From the NCBI GenBank assembly GCA_964020975.1, contig OZ026617.1:29223359-29287358 (forward strand): a stretch of DNA of 64,000 nt, in the 5' to 3' direction. Positions 14,126-29,147 of the stretch are shown in pieces; within the stretch, counting starts at the first letter, position 1, and each line of letters starts with the position of its first letter. Under the pieces are notes generated by a model. That model did not search any database. It was not told where the DNA came from and saw only the letters and a program-made list of their open reading frames with translations. Source of the stretch: Hermodice carunculata (taxonomy: Eukaryota > Annelida > Polychaeta > Eunicida > Amphinomidae). The translations under genes and the position numbers were made by a program.

Positions 14126-14310
14126 TCAAGTAGCTAGATGACCACTGCCGTCCCTTCCGGTGTATTTCACCAGCTTGATCCTATCGGGTACCCAGACCGT
14201 GAAGGTAGGATGACAGGTCTTAACTGGCAAAGGCATATCATATGTACTCACTAGACCTTGTAGTACACACAGGTACAACATATTGTATGAACTGCCGCGA
14301 GTAGGAGCGG
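14126..14310 (-). other. Possible terminal exon, unidentified
   Basis: The minus-strand frame ending at 14126 has a protein-like C-terminus (PVKTCHPTFTVWVPDRIKLV) after a weak acceptor. It lies near the possible exon at 13.45 kb but upstream of it in transcript order, so the two do not combine simply. It may be chance. Confidence 0.15.
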
Positions 14311-14949
14311 ACAAAACATCAATAAAAAAGAAATTGTGCTGGTCTGAGGCACTAAAGAATAAATAAGAATATACGGTTGTCAAATGTAAAGTAAACAACA
14401 GCGTCTCATGCAGACACAGCCAGGAAAAAAAGGCAGAGACAGGAGACAACGTTTGTACTGTCAGCATAAAGATCCCGTCAGCTGTTTACATTGCAATTGG
14501 CATCACATATTAATTTACTTTATTCCAGGACTATAAACTTTTTTAATATTTACTTTCTTAATGGATTTCATTATTTGTACAACGCATTAAGCCCCGGGGC
14601 TAAATTTCGTAAAATGTCAAGTTCTTTGAGTATTAGAAGCAAGCGGGTTTTAATGTGGTTTAAGGATTGAACAAGTTTTGCATGCTTCAGTTTTCAAAGC
14701 ACCTAAAAGAAACTTATTGAGGGCTTTCGTTCTAGCACAAAGTTCCTTTGAAATCATTCATACAGTCTTATCGCAAGCTGCACCAGGCATAGGAGGGTCA
14801 TAAATATATATACATAAATTCCAATGAAAAAGATCGCTGTTCTGGAAGGTCACAGACGTGTTCTCCCGTCGGATTACGTTAAAACCATTAAGTACCATTT
14901 GAAGTGTAACAGGTACAAACAACCCACGGCCCTCTGACTAGAGAAACAA

Positions 14950-15076
14950 TTAGTAATTGTATTTATGTCTTTTTGTCCGGAACCACTTCCTAGTAGTCAT
15001 TACCCTATTCCGCAGTCCAGGTAAATGATGAATTAGCCAAATACGTGAAGTTTTGCTTATAAATGCAGAGCTTCAT
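14950..15076 (+). repeat. Interspersed repeat C, short copy
   Basis: It shares ACCACTTCCTAGTAGTCATT, CCCTATTCCGCAGTCC and TTTTGCTTATAAATGCAGAG with the 24.8-25.2 kb copy, but lacks about 260 bp between them. Confidence 0.6.
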
Positions 15077-15389
15077 TAAAAAATAAGAATATCTGTTAAA
15101 CAAAACATAATTACTGAATTTGTATAGCAGAGGTTCAGATAAGAGCAATTTGACTTACCCCTGAACCAGTGTAAGATATCTTGCGTTTTAATCGATCATT
15201 CCGGACTTGCATAAAACAATCTAAAGTATATACGTGTACATCTAAAACTCTCCATTACAAAGCTATTTCTGTTAATGCAAATAATTTTTCCATCACATTT
15301 GGAACAAGAATTGGTTTCTCGGAATATTGTAATGGTTTTATTTGTACATGATCCCTTGAATACTTATTTATTTATTAGTTTCCATTTGA

Positions 15390-16190
15390 ATTTTATCCTC
15401 GGTTTTTCTCGCACACTATTGTTCGGAAAGGCACCAAAATTTAGCATGATGATTGATCTAGAAGTGAAATAACGCACCTGGTTTGGAATAGCCAACATTT
15501 TGAAAATTATACAAATCAAGGCCAGGAAATTTTGAATGTTATGTAGCTTCAAAACTATTAAAGGAAGAAGTACCATTCCAACCCTAATTCACAGGTTTGT
15601 GCTATAGGCGCATCCAATGAACCACAAACGAAAATTGTAGAATTTATTATTTATGCTAATTTGGGGCACTTGAAAAGTTTGCATGTTGAATATCTTCCAA
15701 ATTATTACAGGTGGAAGTGTCATTCAAACCTCAATGTATAGGTTTGTGCTATAAGCACATTCAAATAATCACAATGAAAAAATTGTAGATTTTTTTATGC
15801 AAATTAGGAGAATAAAAAGAATTTTATCTTCAACAACTTCACATCTACATCAGATATAGGTGTCATTCCAACTTCAATTGATAGGTTGGTTACGTAGCTG
15901 CATCCAATGAAATATGGGCCAAAGCTGTGGCATGGAAATTAATAAAAATTTGGCAAATCCACAAAAATATAAATCTTGAATACCTTCATGACTATTATAG
16001 ACAGAGGAACCACTCCAAGTTCAATTCATAGGTTTGTGACACAGTTCGATTATTGGTGTTTCTTTTGAACAATTCAAAAACAATTATTGTTGCAGGATTT
16101 AAAGAAACACTGAACAGGCATTCTTTAAAAGCTTTCTAGGCACACAAACTGACATACTGACAAGCAAATCAACTTTCTCTAGTTTAAATC
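15390..16190 (-). repeat. Repeat family A, inverted copy 2
   Basis: It has the same order as its neighbour: start block at 16,030-16,190, monomers, and end block at 15,390-15,480. The two copies lie head to tail. Confidence 0.6.
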
Positions 16191-16194
16191 TATG

Positions 16195-17555
16195 CTTCCG
16201 TGTTAAGTTTGTCCCCAGTTTGTCTCGGACATTGTTATTCCGAAAAGTTCCAAACTTGGCATGATGATTGACCTAGCAGTGAAATGAAGCACCTGGTTTA
16301 AGAAAAGTCACCATACTGCAAATTAGGGCCATTTTAAATTTTAAATATTTAATATCTTCCAAACTATTAAAGGTAGATGTACCATTTTTAATTCATAGGT
16401 TTGAGCACATCTAATGATCCACAAACAAACGTTGTAGAATAACAATTTATGCTAATTAAGGGCACATGAAAAATTTAAATGGTGACTGTCTTCAAAACTA
16501 TTATAGGTAGAGGCGCCATTCCAACTTCATTTTATAGATTTCTGCTGTAGGTGCATCCAATAAACCCAAAATAAAAGTTGTAAAATTATAGTTTATGCTA
16601 ATTAGGGGCACATGAAAAGTTTAAATGGTGACTGTCTTCAAAACTATTATAGGTAGAGGCACCATTCCGACTTCATTTTATAGATTTTTGCTATAGGTGC
16701 ATCCAATAAACCCAAAATAAAAGTTGTAAAATTATAATTTATGCTAATTAGAGGCACTTGGAAAGTTTAAATGCTGAATATCTTCCAAAATATTTTGGTA
16801 GAAGTGCCATTCCAGCTTTAAGATATAGGTTTATGCCATAGGTGTATCCAATTAACCCAAACAAAAGCTGTAGGATTATGTTAATTACGGGCACTTGTTT
16901 ATAGGTTGATCTTCAAAACTATTACAGGGAGAGGTACCAGTCATACTTTGATAATCTTCACAGGATTCTGCTATAGGCACATCCAATTGACCTCAACCAA
17001 AAGTTGTAGAATTTTAATTTATGCAAATTTTAGGAGAATACACAAAATTTATATGCTTAAGAATTGCAAAACTATTGCAGATGGAGGTTTCACTCTAACC
17101 TTAATGGACAGGTTGGTGACATAGCTGCATCCAGTGAAATATGAGCCAAAGTTGTTCATTCAAATTTATGCAAATTAAGCAAATTCACAAAATTTAAATG
17201 TTGAATTTTTACGTTCAAAATTGTCATAGGTAGATGTGTCATTCCCACTTCAATTGATACGTTTGCATTATAGCTTCATCCAATGACCCATGAAATTAAG
17301 TTGTAGCAGTTTGATTGGTGCAAATTTTGTCAAACACACAAAATCAAATCTTAAATATCTTCAGAACTATTCTAGACAGAGGTACCATTCCAACTACAAT
17401 ATATAGGTTTGTGAAAGAGCTCAACTGTGTAAGTATCTTTCCAACAGCTCAATAAAATTATTGGTACAGGAGTTTTTGCTTACTTGGCCGTCTTTAAAAG
17501 TTTTTTGGGCACACGATCTGAATTGCTGAATAGCAAGTCAAATTTCTCTAGTTAT
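16195..17555 (-). repeat. Repeat family A, inverted copy 1
   Basis: In minus sense it starts with a block at 17,410-17,555, runs through about eight monomers of about 145 bp (16,577 to 16,722 is one exact period, nearly identical), and ends with the family end block at about 16,200-16,310 (TGTCTCGGACATTGTTATTCC on the plus strand). The AAAG tail is missing. Confidence 0.65.
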
Positions 17556-17635
17556 TTCTTGTTTGAAGATAATACCTCACGAAGCCTTTCATTTTTTACT
17601 AATGACCACTGGGGTCAGTATCTGGGTCATTGAAC

Positions 17636-17715
<80 letters not shown>

Positions 17716-17730
17716 ACATCATCATCATCA
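17636..17730. repeat. (ATC)n microsatellite
   Basis: About 31 units with one interruption. Confidence 0.95.
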
Positions 17731-17732
17731 CC

Positions 17733-20700
17733 AATCACGACCTAAACGTTCAAAACAGAGCTTTTCTGAGAATTGTATTTGTTTTGACGTTTCAAGTGTT
17801 TGGTCTGTTGCTCCTTGTGACACTGAGGAAGCAATGTTTGTTTCCTGTATCTGTCCAAATTCTGTTCATTACAAATATCACCACTTGAGAAGACGTTGGC
17901 GTCAAGGTGATCTCGCGATAGCATGTTGAGGGCAACAGAAGCAGAGGTTCCTCTTTGGATATTAAATCAATGTCTATCATAGGGCAACAAAACGGATGTA
18001 TCTGACTGTCATAGAAACCATAAAACTATATGTCTATTCCGGGACAAAGGTGCAGTGTCTCACTGTCTTGGGATGAGAAATCAAGAGCGTCTGTCTGGCT
18101 TCGGACCAGCAATGAAACAAGGGGTGGGGATGGTAATCAAACGTACCTTGCAGACAATAGGTGGCTTTCTGATGTATATCACACTATTTCTGTATCTGCT
18201 GCACAATATAACTTGTACTCTTTACTGGAGCTTAATCACTAGTTCATAATGTAGATGTCGTGAAATTCTTACAAAAAGCCATTACCTCCTACTGAGGTGG
18301 AAGTGAGAAGTAAAAAAAAATGTATGTTGCTCATACGACAAGAAAGCAACAGTCTATCTGTTTTGAAGGCTATCTCCAAACAAAAATAGCTTGATTGTTT
18401 GAGATTTAGTGCAAGAAAGCAAAGGTGTTGGTCTTTAATTTAGCAGGGAAATGTCTGTAAGTTTTTGAAAAGTACCAAATTGTGTGTCGTTCATCGGACG
18501 AGAAAATTAACAACACATGACAACATAACGCTAAGAAGCAAAATCAGGGCGAGATTGAGGTGCCGGTCCAATAGAAGTCACAGACGAGTCTAAGACACAT
18601 ACGGGTCTCTGTTTCTTAGAATCAGACGTGACTGGTATTGTTTAGAAATGCTTCACCCAAGTTTGGTTTCTCCTACAGGTAGGACTATGATATTTGATTT
18701 AATTCAATTGATGCGTTACATTCATCCACCTGAACTTAACTAATCCATTAAGTGCGCACTCTTTTTCAGGGAGAGCGCCATTTTATGAAATATACGCCAT
18801 CCTTCTTTCCGCATCAAAGTGGTTAACGTCTTTTACAGGCTGTCTGTGGTCTTTACAATATCTAATTTTGCTCATTTTTTCAGTTCTTACGAAATAAGTG
18901 GAATATAATGGCTTCCCTAGCTAGGTCTTCTGGTAAGGCATATTTCCCAGACAAGAAAGGATCAGACTTTGACGAGATGGATTCATTTATTTTTTCCATA
19001 GTGCAACCCAATTTCCCAGCATTGGACCTCTTCAGTTAATAACTGGCCGCTCACTCTCATTCGTCTTCGCTCACGGTACCCATTAGATGCAATTTAGGAA
19101 AAGGTTCCATTTCAAATCGAGCAGTGTATATTTTCAAAAGTTCTGCTGCGAAAAGGTTTCAATTCCTGTATGGATTTTGGGAGACTAATTGTGGCATCTC
19201 AAATGATCGTTGTCAGGGCACAAAGTAAGCAACGGGATCGCCAGGCATTGGTTACCTCAAATTGCTTACTGCCCCCATTTTGCAGGGGGCAACGCTTTTA
19301 TGTTCACGTTCGTAGGCGACACTTTCCTTCACACTTTTGTACAGCTAACACGATACTTAGAGTAGCAAGCAGTCCGGAACTAGTGCCTCATTCTCCAGCC
19401 TATGATGTATCATTAGAAAGGTTTAGCACAGCCGACAGCCAGTCTGTGTATGCAGGGCAGTGAGATCTTTATGGAATCGATCACAAGATCAAAGTTCTTT
19501 CCATAGTTTTAAGTTTGGCCACCATACATTTCTATGCTAAGAGAGAGAAAATTGTGTCTGGTGGCATGCTCCCCCAACAAAGGGCAAACCTCACTGGGCG
19601 TTCTCAACAAAGATGTTGATTTGGCTCATTACAAGGTAAGACGAAAATGGTCAGCAAACCAATACCTGGGATTAATACATGCAAATTACTCATATCGAAC
19701 TCCTGGAAACAATGTTTAAGGCAAAATGTGGACTCACTTTTGGCGGAAATGTTTAAAAAGAGGTTTTATTTCTCTCTTACTGGAAATTTATGTTGTTTGG
19801 GCATAGTTGTTATAATTATGGGGCGCAGAACTGCTCTTTTGGCAATGATCCCCGGTACGGCACTTTGTGCGCGAACGCAAATATTAGAACAAAACATATT
19901 TTAAAGCAGGCCACAATGAGACTGCATCATAAAAATACGTACCTTTTTATCATTAACAAATAATTAAGAATACAAAGTTCGTTTTGATTCAAATTTGCAG
20001 TATTTTGAAAGCAAAAAGTAGCTCTATAGTGTGGGAAACTACATCCTGGTTATGATTATGGACCCCAGCTGTAGCTACATTTAATTCATACAAAATATAA
20101 AAATGATTTTATATTTTTCACAAGTTGTGAAATGGATATAAGACATTTCTAAATTTGGCACTGTCTTCAACTTTCAGGGGGTTTTCTTTTAAGGGCTGTG
20201 TGACATCAGCTTGCACATCAGCAGACCTTATCAGTTAATCAAGATGATATCATTACATACAAATATAATTCCTGATGAAATTGAAGGACCAGGCAAACAT
20301 CTATCCGTCCAATGCCATCACGTGGTACTGATAAAAATAGATCGGAACACGTGTTTCCCAGGTTGACAGCTAAACATGGGCGTTATTTTCCAAATCAAAG
20401 GACCTTACTGGATGATATTGCTCTTGCGTATAGTTAACGCAATTTTCATTAGCCAATTGAGAAACTGGGCCGAAGTGTTGATGTTATGTTTTAGAAGAAG
20501 GTGGCCCTCAACCACGACAACAAAATTTCCACTTTGATCATGACAAACAGGTCTTTATGCTCATATAAAAATCTACAGTTAATATCAAATTGGTTTCATG
20601 CCTTTCTTTCCGCTTTTTCGTTTTTCTTTTCAATTGGCTGCGTCAAAGGTTTTACAGTCCGCAAGTCCGATGGCTTGAAACATACACGCCGCCTGCAGGT

Positions 20701-21399
20701 ATGTTTATAAACTAATCATCCACACTGCCAAGAAATTCAAGGATTAAAGCATTGATATATGTTTTGTACATTTTCATTTAACGTAAAGACATGCTTCTCA
20801 TAGTAAATAAAAACTTTTACATCTAAATCTGTGTACCATGCCAGAGAATCGCCTTTCACCTAAGCCAAAACTGAAATATGAACTGGAAAAGTCCGTTGAT
20901 AAAAAACACTCCGCCGACACGTGTGTGTGGGGTCTGCAGGTGAATCCTAATAATCTGATAATACATTTCGCACAATGCACATAATCCAATTGAACAATTA
21001 AAGAAATCAATCACTTAGAAAATCTTTAGCCCTTTGGTAATCCAATAATCCTACAATCAGAAGAATAATGCATTAGTCTTAAATTCAGGAGCACAGAATC
21101 TATAATTCAACCACATTAAATATCACGTAAGTGCCGTCAAAGCTAGCGAGTGCATTAAATTGACATTGCAGCATTAATATATTTGGGTTGTGCCTTGGAA
21201 CTATCATTCTTTCTCCTGGTAGGAATAAAGAAATATATTGTTTCTTCAGCTTCATCTGCTTGTCTTGGTACGTCTTCAACACTTTTGGTTTCCGTTTTAT
21301 AAGTCTTGGGGAAACTCAATGAAACTTCGTACAACTGTGCAGGAATATGTGTCTAGGTCACACCTGTGATTTGAATCAGGAATTTTGACTTCACCATAA
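17733..21399. other. No gene seen
   Basis: Several ORFs of 60-97 codons (for example 19,170-19,463) show no motifs or splice context. No repeat structure is evident. Confidence 0.45.
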
Positions 21400-21605
21400 T
21401 ATACAAAAACATACAATAATAACCCAACGGTATAAATACAAAATACACACAGAACAGTTAGAAGTATTATTTTAATGAAATATATAAATTATATGGTCAG
21501 GGAGACGCACATTAAAGTCCTTGACAGACCTCTCTCATGTGCGCCACCCTAGAATTTAAATGACAAGGTTGCAAATTAAAAGTACAGCCACAGAACTATA
21601 TATAT

Positions 21606-21640
<35 letters not shown>

Positions 21641-24560
21641 GACAGACAGACAGACAGAGAAAAGCATAGTAAATAAGTTATTCACCATAAACAAGCACAG
21701 AACATAATTGTTTACAGACATGGCAATTCCGGATTGTACAAGTAGTTTCATAGTTACTAAACTGTTATTTTGATATGATTTGCAAATTATTGTTTTCTTT
21801 AATTGTATCGGGTATGGAATTTAGGATATGTTCATGTCTTAAACACTCTTTGGACAAGATTTTATGTGTGGGAGGTTTAAACAGAGACTTACTGCTGGTA
21901 CATGTATCATGTTGGTGCATTTGGGATGCTACTGTTATATATTGTTTATAAATATAAGAAGGAACTAACTCATTTTTAATTTTGAGGTAAAATCTTAAAA
22001 TTTGTATGGTGTATATTTTGAATTTTTAGTAATTAATGAAACTCGATGATTGGATGAAGACGCTTGTAATTACATTTGTGTAATATCAATGAATTGTAAA
22101 TAATCTTAAGTATTAGGGAGGGAAGAAAAATTTTACTCTGTTCATTACACCAAGTATTTGTGAAACTTTGAAGCGATTTGGGGGATATGATTATGCCAAG
22201 TCATATGTTTATCTGGAGTAATGGCAAAAAAGTAAAATTCATCAACACGTTTGATTTTTTTTCTTATTAATAACAAGATTTGGAGCAGCAATATTCTTCT
22301 GCAGAGGGTGAAATATCATAAGGCATGTTCTTCATGTTAAGCGACAATTTTTTTTCACATTAAGACATTTGGTTATTTTGCCTAGCTTTACATTGATATG
22401 TTGACCAGCCTCTGCAACGGATTGTGCGAATTAAAAACACTAAGAGTGCTAAATAAAGGTGTCTCGTCAGCATATGGTAGAAATTCAATGTACAGGCTAA
22501 ATATGTATATCATTTATATAAATAATAAACAATAAGGGGCCCAAAATTGATCCATGTGGGACACCTGTATTTATATTTAAGTAGTTGGAATTCACTTGAT
22601 TATAAGCAACATACTATTTTCCGTACGTTATGTAACTTTTGAACAGATCAGGTGCGGTATCGCTATTTCCATAATAGCTTAATTTATGAAGTAGAATTGC
22701 ATGGTCTAAATTGTCGAACGCCTTTGAAGAATCCATAAATATACTTACAGGAATTTCTCCTCTGTCCGTCTCCGATACAATTTATCTATAAGTTCAATTG
22801 AGGCATATTTGGTTGAATATTTCTTTCTAAACCTATACTGGCCAGTGTAAAAAAGATTATGAGAATAAAAGTAATGGGATACCTGATTATAAATCACTGT
22901 TTCAAAGATTTTTGATATTGCAGGCAAAAGAGAATTTGGTCTATAATTTTCACATAAAGGAGGCATTTTTTTGTATATTGGTATAACTTTTGCTATTTTC
23001 AAATTATCTGAAAATATACCAGTTGTTAAAGACTGATTTATGACTAAGGTAATTGTTCTATATTTTTTTTTTATATTTTCTTTAGTAATTTCACAAAAGG
23101 TCTATCAAAACCACAGCTAATTTTAGGTTTGAGTGAATCTATAATCGTCAACACCATATCATCAGTTGCCAGGCTGAAGGGAAAATTGTGTTGGATTGGA
23201 TTATTTAAATAATCCTTAAATGATCTATCGGAAGACACGGGTATTTTTTAGGCTAATTTGGGACCATCATTCGCAAAATACTCATTCAATTTATTAGGTA
23301 TTTTATTTTTATCACTAGTAGCTTGTCGTCTATGAGGCAACAATCGGGAAATTCGCTTTTCTTTTTGATCGATTCAAGATATCATTTATAGTAAACCACG
23401 TATTTTTATATCGTCTTTATAACAGGTTTTAAAATAATCTTTCTTTGCGAACTGAATATTATTTTTCGGAATTCTGTCAGACGTATGAAAATCAATCTCT
23501 CGATTATAAGAGTCTTCTCTCTCATTGGGAGTTTATTTTAATTCTTTATACATTTGATATCTAGTTTTTATCGATCGAATAAGTCCTTGACTAATTCAGG
23601 TTGACTTTGTATGTTTATGTTCGTAATATGTCACAGTCTTTAATGGGAAATGTGTATCTAAACAGATGGAGAGAAGTGGATGCATTTTAGGATAAGTCAT
23701 TGGGATTTGAATCCGCACTTCTTTTTTCATTAATGTTTGCACCTGATATATATTTCATTAGTCTTTGTAGGGCCTCAGGATCCCGGTCACGCACTAAAAT
23801 ATATTTAGGTACAGAATCATGTTTATCATTAAGAATATCTAGGCATATGAAATATGGAAAGTGATCGGAAATGCTGGAAGAAATTATTCCGGAATTTGAA
23901 AAATTACTGTTGATGTCAGACAATTTTGAAAGGAATTTATCAATTATAGTGTCACGGCGTGTTGAAAGCCTAGTGTAGCGTGATTTCAGGATTAAAAACT
24001 AAAAAAGTGATGCTATCAAAAAAGCGCCCTAAGTAAGCTTTGTCATATATTTTCAGTAGATCAATATAAAAGTCTCCACCTATTACCGCACTTTATTCCG
24101 ACTTTTGCATTTGTTTTGAAACTGTAGCTAATTCCTCTATAAATAATTCATAATTTTTGTTAAAGTTCCTTGTAAGCCTGTAAATATTCACTTATTATAG
24201 TTTGCTTATGTTTTATTTTTGAGTTTAACTTGAATAAACATATCATCATATATTTCGGATATCTGATAGAGGTCAATATATTCATATTCATAAGGGTTTT
24301 TAATGTAAATAGCCAAGCTACATTTATATGTGCAGAAGATACCTTGGGACACCAGATTATAAAAGTCGAGTTGTAACAAAGATAGGTCAGAACCGTCACT
24401 TAACCTGGTCTCTTCTTGGCATTTTACACTTGACAAGCACCCATAAGTATCCAGACAGTGTGATAAAATATAAAGTTCCTCAAATTTAGATCCACAGTTT
24501 AGACTTATAATTGTGAAACGTTTTGGCATTTTCTTTAAATGACAAACCAGCTTATCAATG
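21400..24560 (-). mobile_element. CR1/L2-like LINE, nearly full ORF2, inactive
   Basis: Minus-strand order: an apurinic-type endonuclease start at 24,529 (ISLNCGSKFEEL, QEETRLSDGSD); the endonuclease end motif SDHFP near 23,860; an RT entry region at 22,745-23,000 (KIAKVIPIYKK, SLLPAISKIFE); the RT core [13 protein letters not shown] near 22,545 and YADE near 22,460; RT thumb-like NLVINKKKIKRVDEF near 22,280; then a 3'UTR that includes the (AGAC)n tract. Stops and frameshifts are scattered through it. Ends were judged from where similarity fades, so they are approximate. Confidence 0.75.
21606..21660. repeat. (AG)n-(AGAC)n microsatellite
   Basis: Lies within what seems to be the 3'UTR of the minus-strand LINE. 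Confidence 0.9.
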
Positions 24561-24804
24561 TCATAATATTGGGATTGTTTTATAAGCTTCGGCTAATACA
24601 ATTCAGGATCGATATTGTTATATGAGGTTTTAGCCAACAAATATAAAAACTAATTTATTTCCAAGCACCCCACGATTGTATTTAGGTTACCTTAACCTAA
24701 TTCTTAGGGTCACAGGGTTGCTGATGTGAAACCTGTTTCCGTCAGGGCCTCGTACGTGAAATAGGTTCTGTGCTCAAATAACTTAACAAAACTTATAGTA
24801 CGAT

Positions 24805-25192
24805 TATTGTATTTGTGTCTTTTTGTTCAGAACCACTTCCTAGTAGTCATTGCCCTATTCCGCAGTCCGACCTCTTTACTTTCCATAAACTAACCTGTCA
24901 TTGACTAACCTATTTACATATGGAAGTAATATTGTCCATATTGCATGCATTTCTCTGTAGAATTTTGACACAGGCTGTATTGGACCAAATAAATTAAAGG
25001 GTCTTCAGCGGGTAACTCTTCAGAACATGTTTTCTAGCCTTTACACATACATATCTCTCTGAGTAGCGGCTACTTGTCTAAGCTAAATATTCAGCAAAGA
25101 CAAGCCACATAATACTGAATAAAAATGAACGAGGCAAATGATGAATAACCTAAATACGTTAAGTTTTGCTTATAAATGCAGAGCTCCATTGT
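24805..25192 (+). repeat. Interspersed repeat C, long copy
   Basis: Has the same left and right blocks as 14,950-15,076, separated by about 260 bp of extra sequence. Confidence 0.6.
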
Positions 25193-26535
25193 TTATCTTG
25201 GTGAGACTTAAATTGGTTTAAACTTGTACGATATCCAAACTTATACATAGGGTTAACAAAATGAATTGCTATTACAATTGGGAAAGGGCAGAGGCCCTTA
25301 GATTGGTGCATGTGCATGGGGGTGTGACAGGTGGTTACTTCCATTGCTATTGTTTGTGTGAACGACTTAATTCCTTGTTCTGAAGTTTTGCAAATTATTC
25401 AGCATTGTGAAGGTTTATATGCTTTATATTGGTGTATACATCCAAAATGAACGTGCCTCACCTAACATAAACAGTTTGCATGTGGAAAAACGCAAAGTAT
25501 AAAATACCAATCCGACACGATCACTATATTTCCTACCCTGCTGAAAGCACATTTGTTTAAAAACATATTTACTCGAAAAAGAAGTCAGGTGGCAGAAAGA
25601 CGGGCCTTGTGATTAGTATTAGCGCAGGAAGGACCCTGATATTCATGACGACTATGGTCAAGAGTACTCGGAAGCGTTCATGTGGAATTTTGTAGCTTTT
25701 ATTCATCTGATTTTAGAGTAAGTTTTTGGATATTCCCGCTCCCCCCTCAAAAAATAACCCCCAAAACCATAAATAATACACAAACCTCTGTAGCATAATT
25801 GATAGAAGTCAAAAATTACGAATCCATAAAAAATTAATTTAAAATAAAAATCAACACCTGTTGATTACATTAGGGTAGGATACACAGAAGTGCCCTTGCG
25901 AAATTTGAAAGCAGCTGGTCAATCAATTTTGGATTTTTAAAGACTCGGTAAACCAAAAAAAAAAAAAAAAAATGATAACACAAATCTATTGAACTGTGAC
26001 TTGTAGAGCATACTTAGTAAAGACTTACCGAAGATACATGCCCATCGAGTTTAAAGAGAATCCGGGGACGATTTCGGAGAGGTCAAAACAGAATATGTTA
26101 GCATGGCACACACAGAGGAACGACTGCCCAATCGATAACCCTACAATACATGTTGGTCAACTAAGTTAAAAAAAAATACAAAGGAATAACCAACCTTCCT
26201 GTTGACTAAATTACAGGCTAAAGTTAACCAAGACTATGGCTATGTATTAAAAAAACTGGCCATGCGGCTTCAGAAGAGAGATTGGAAAAATTAACGAAAA
26301 CCTTGTTTCACGTCACAAAATCACTGACATGGCGCGTTGCACATACAAAAAAATTAAAAAGGACTGTCTGCTAGGCAGGCTCAGCTCTATGTATTCTCCA
26401 TTCACCAGTGTTTTCTGGCACTAAAAGGACACTGTGTGCCCTTTTATAAGGGACTCCGTCACCCAAAATGCTTGCCATGGTAACTGTTAGTAGTAAACTA
26501 GCAAACCCGTTGTGGCGGCTAGATCTTAATGGATT

Positions 26536-26667
26536 GGTAATAATTTCATTTCTAAGATGTTACAATGTGTGTCTTTGCGAAATGCAGGAGGCCTATGAAC
26601 TTTTTGGTGGTACGAAAAGTCATCCCTTTTGAAAAAAGATATAATCTTAGAAATGAAATTATTACTA
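26536..26667. repeat. Inverted repeat pair, 22 bp arms
   Basis: GTAATAATTTCATTTCTAAG near 26,537 and its complement ending 26,666, separated by about 85 bp. Possibly a tiny MITE; element ends not found. Confidence 0.45.
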
Positions 26668-26723
26668 TATCATATGTGCTACTGTATTAATGAACCCAAT
26701 GTATTTAATTATAGATCAGATTT

Positions 26724-27265
<542 letters not shown>

Positions 27266-29052
27266 GAGCGACCAAATTAAATTCTGCTATGAATGAAAAA
27301 ATAGAAAACATAACCACGACATTATGGTGCTATAGGTCGTCTTACCATTGATTAATTGCAGGAATTCCAAGAAGATGGAAGATCAAAAAGGTTGGGCAGG
27401 ATATCAAGAAATTTATATTTATTTAGTTGATAAAGTAACAAAGTCAGAAAAAGCTTCAAAATTGTTGTGGGCTTTATAGCTGAAGAGTTTTTATACCTTT
27501 CATTACTATCGTAGATAAATGCATAAATTAAAGTCTAGGAGTCCTAAAAACTGGCCCTATGCTGTGTCAAAGCAATTGGCCTTGCGGTTTTGAATAAGAA
27601 GGTTTTTAAAGATTTTACCTATAATATACAAAAGAATTTGTCAAAAAGAACATAAATCATTGGCGCTGACCGACTTGAATAAAATTGGTAATGAGTCATC
27701 CAAGGCACATCCCCCACCTGGTTTGACGTAAATCTGGCTGACAGCTTTGGAGAACAATTCAACCAGACGAAGGACTGTGACAGTCCTGTGCTCAGCTGAC
27801 CTTACATGCACAGACCATGGATTTCCATTGCAATCCCCATTGACTTACTTAGTTATCAACAGGAATGCATGCACTAACCGGCAAGTACCCAAAATGAAGA
27901 CAAATGTTAAATATCAGGATCCAGAGTGTCACTACCCAGTAAACAACTTTGTTTAACCATCCGCCATCCCACAAGCTACATTTCAATCAAGTTCAAGGGC
28001 AATTTTAGTAATGTTTTGGACAAAAGGTCCAAAGTAGAATGACACTAAAAATCGTTAAAAATTAAGCTAAGCGATTTAGGAGATCTTTTAAGACTTTACC
28101 ATTAAATTAGACAAAAAAATATAAAACAAAAAATCTAAAATTCACTGAAGCGGGACCATTTGAACAGGTTTTGTAATAATCCACCCAAGGTACATTCTCA
28201 CTACGTTTGAAGTGAAGCTGGTTGACGGTTTTGGAGAAGTCGAAACTGTGAACTTCCATTGCAATCTCCATTGACTTGCGTAGTTGTCAATAGGGATGCA
28301 TGCATTCACCGGCATGCACACGAAATTAAAAATATGTGAAAAACCAGGGATCGCTTTGTACTGAACACATTTATTTAAGCTTCCCACAAGCTGTATTTCC
28401 AGAAAATTTCCAAACAATCTCAGGTGACGTTTTTCGAGAAGTCCAAAATAGGGATAACACATAAAGTTTCGCTTAAAAACCAGGACAAAAACACAGGGTC
28501 ACTTGTTAAACAATCATGATATACGGGTCCCCGCAAGTGTCCCTATGCAATTTCGAAGCAATTTGGCTTGGCGGTTTTGAAGAGGATTTTTTTTTAATTT
28601 TGCCAGAAATGAACAAAATCAAAACAAAAAAAGCAAACATTAATGGAGCGTGGCCATTTGACAAGATGTGTTAGACAATCACTCGAGAATCATTATTACT
28701 AAGTTTGAAGTGAATCTGGTTTTGGAGATAAAGTTGAAAATGTGTGTGAAAAGACAAAGGACGGACGGCGGGCAGATGGACGGACGGACAATGGACGACG
28801 GACCATCCTATAAGCTCAAACTTAGCTGACTGATAAGTCAACTGAGCTGAAAATATGACTTGCCATTGATATACTCATTGTCTGATATATTAATCAATGG
28901 GGATGTATTCAATGACCGGCAACTACCAGAATTGAAAAAAAAAAAAAAAACATTAAAAAATCATGATCATTACTACTTGGTGAACAGCTTTGTTGGACCC
29001 TTCCACAACGTACAGTTCCACCAACATTCAGAACAATCCGACTGGCACTTTT

Positions 29053-29103
29053 GAAGAAGAAGAAGAAGAAGAAGAAGAAGAAGAAGAAGAAGAAGAAGAA
29101 GAA

Positions 29104-29147
<44 letters not shown>

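Noticed and set aside
17563-17929. His-rich and Ser-rich ORFs
   Set aside because: (ATC)n microsatellite translation. The flanking residues show no motif.
27747-27956. 69-codon ORF as a gene
   Set aside because: The same sequence recurs at 28.25 kb as part of repeat family B.
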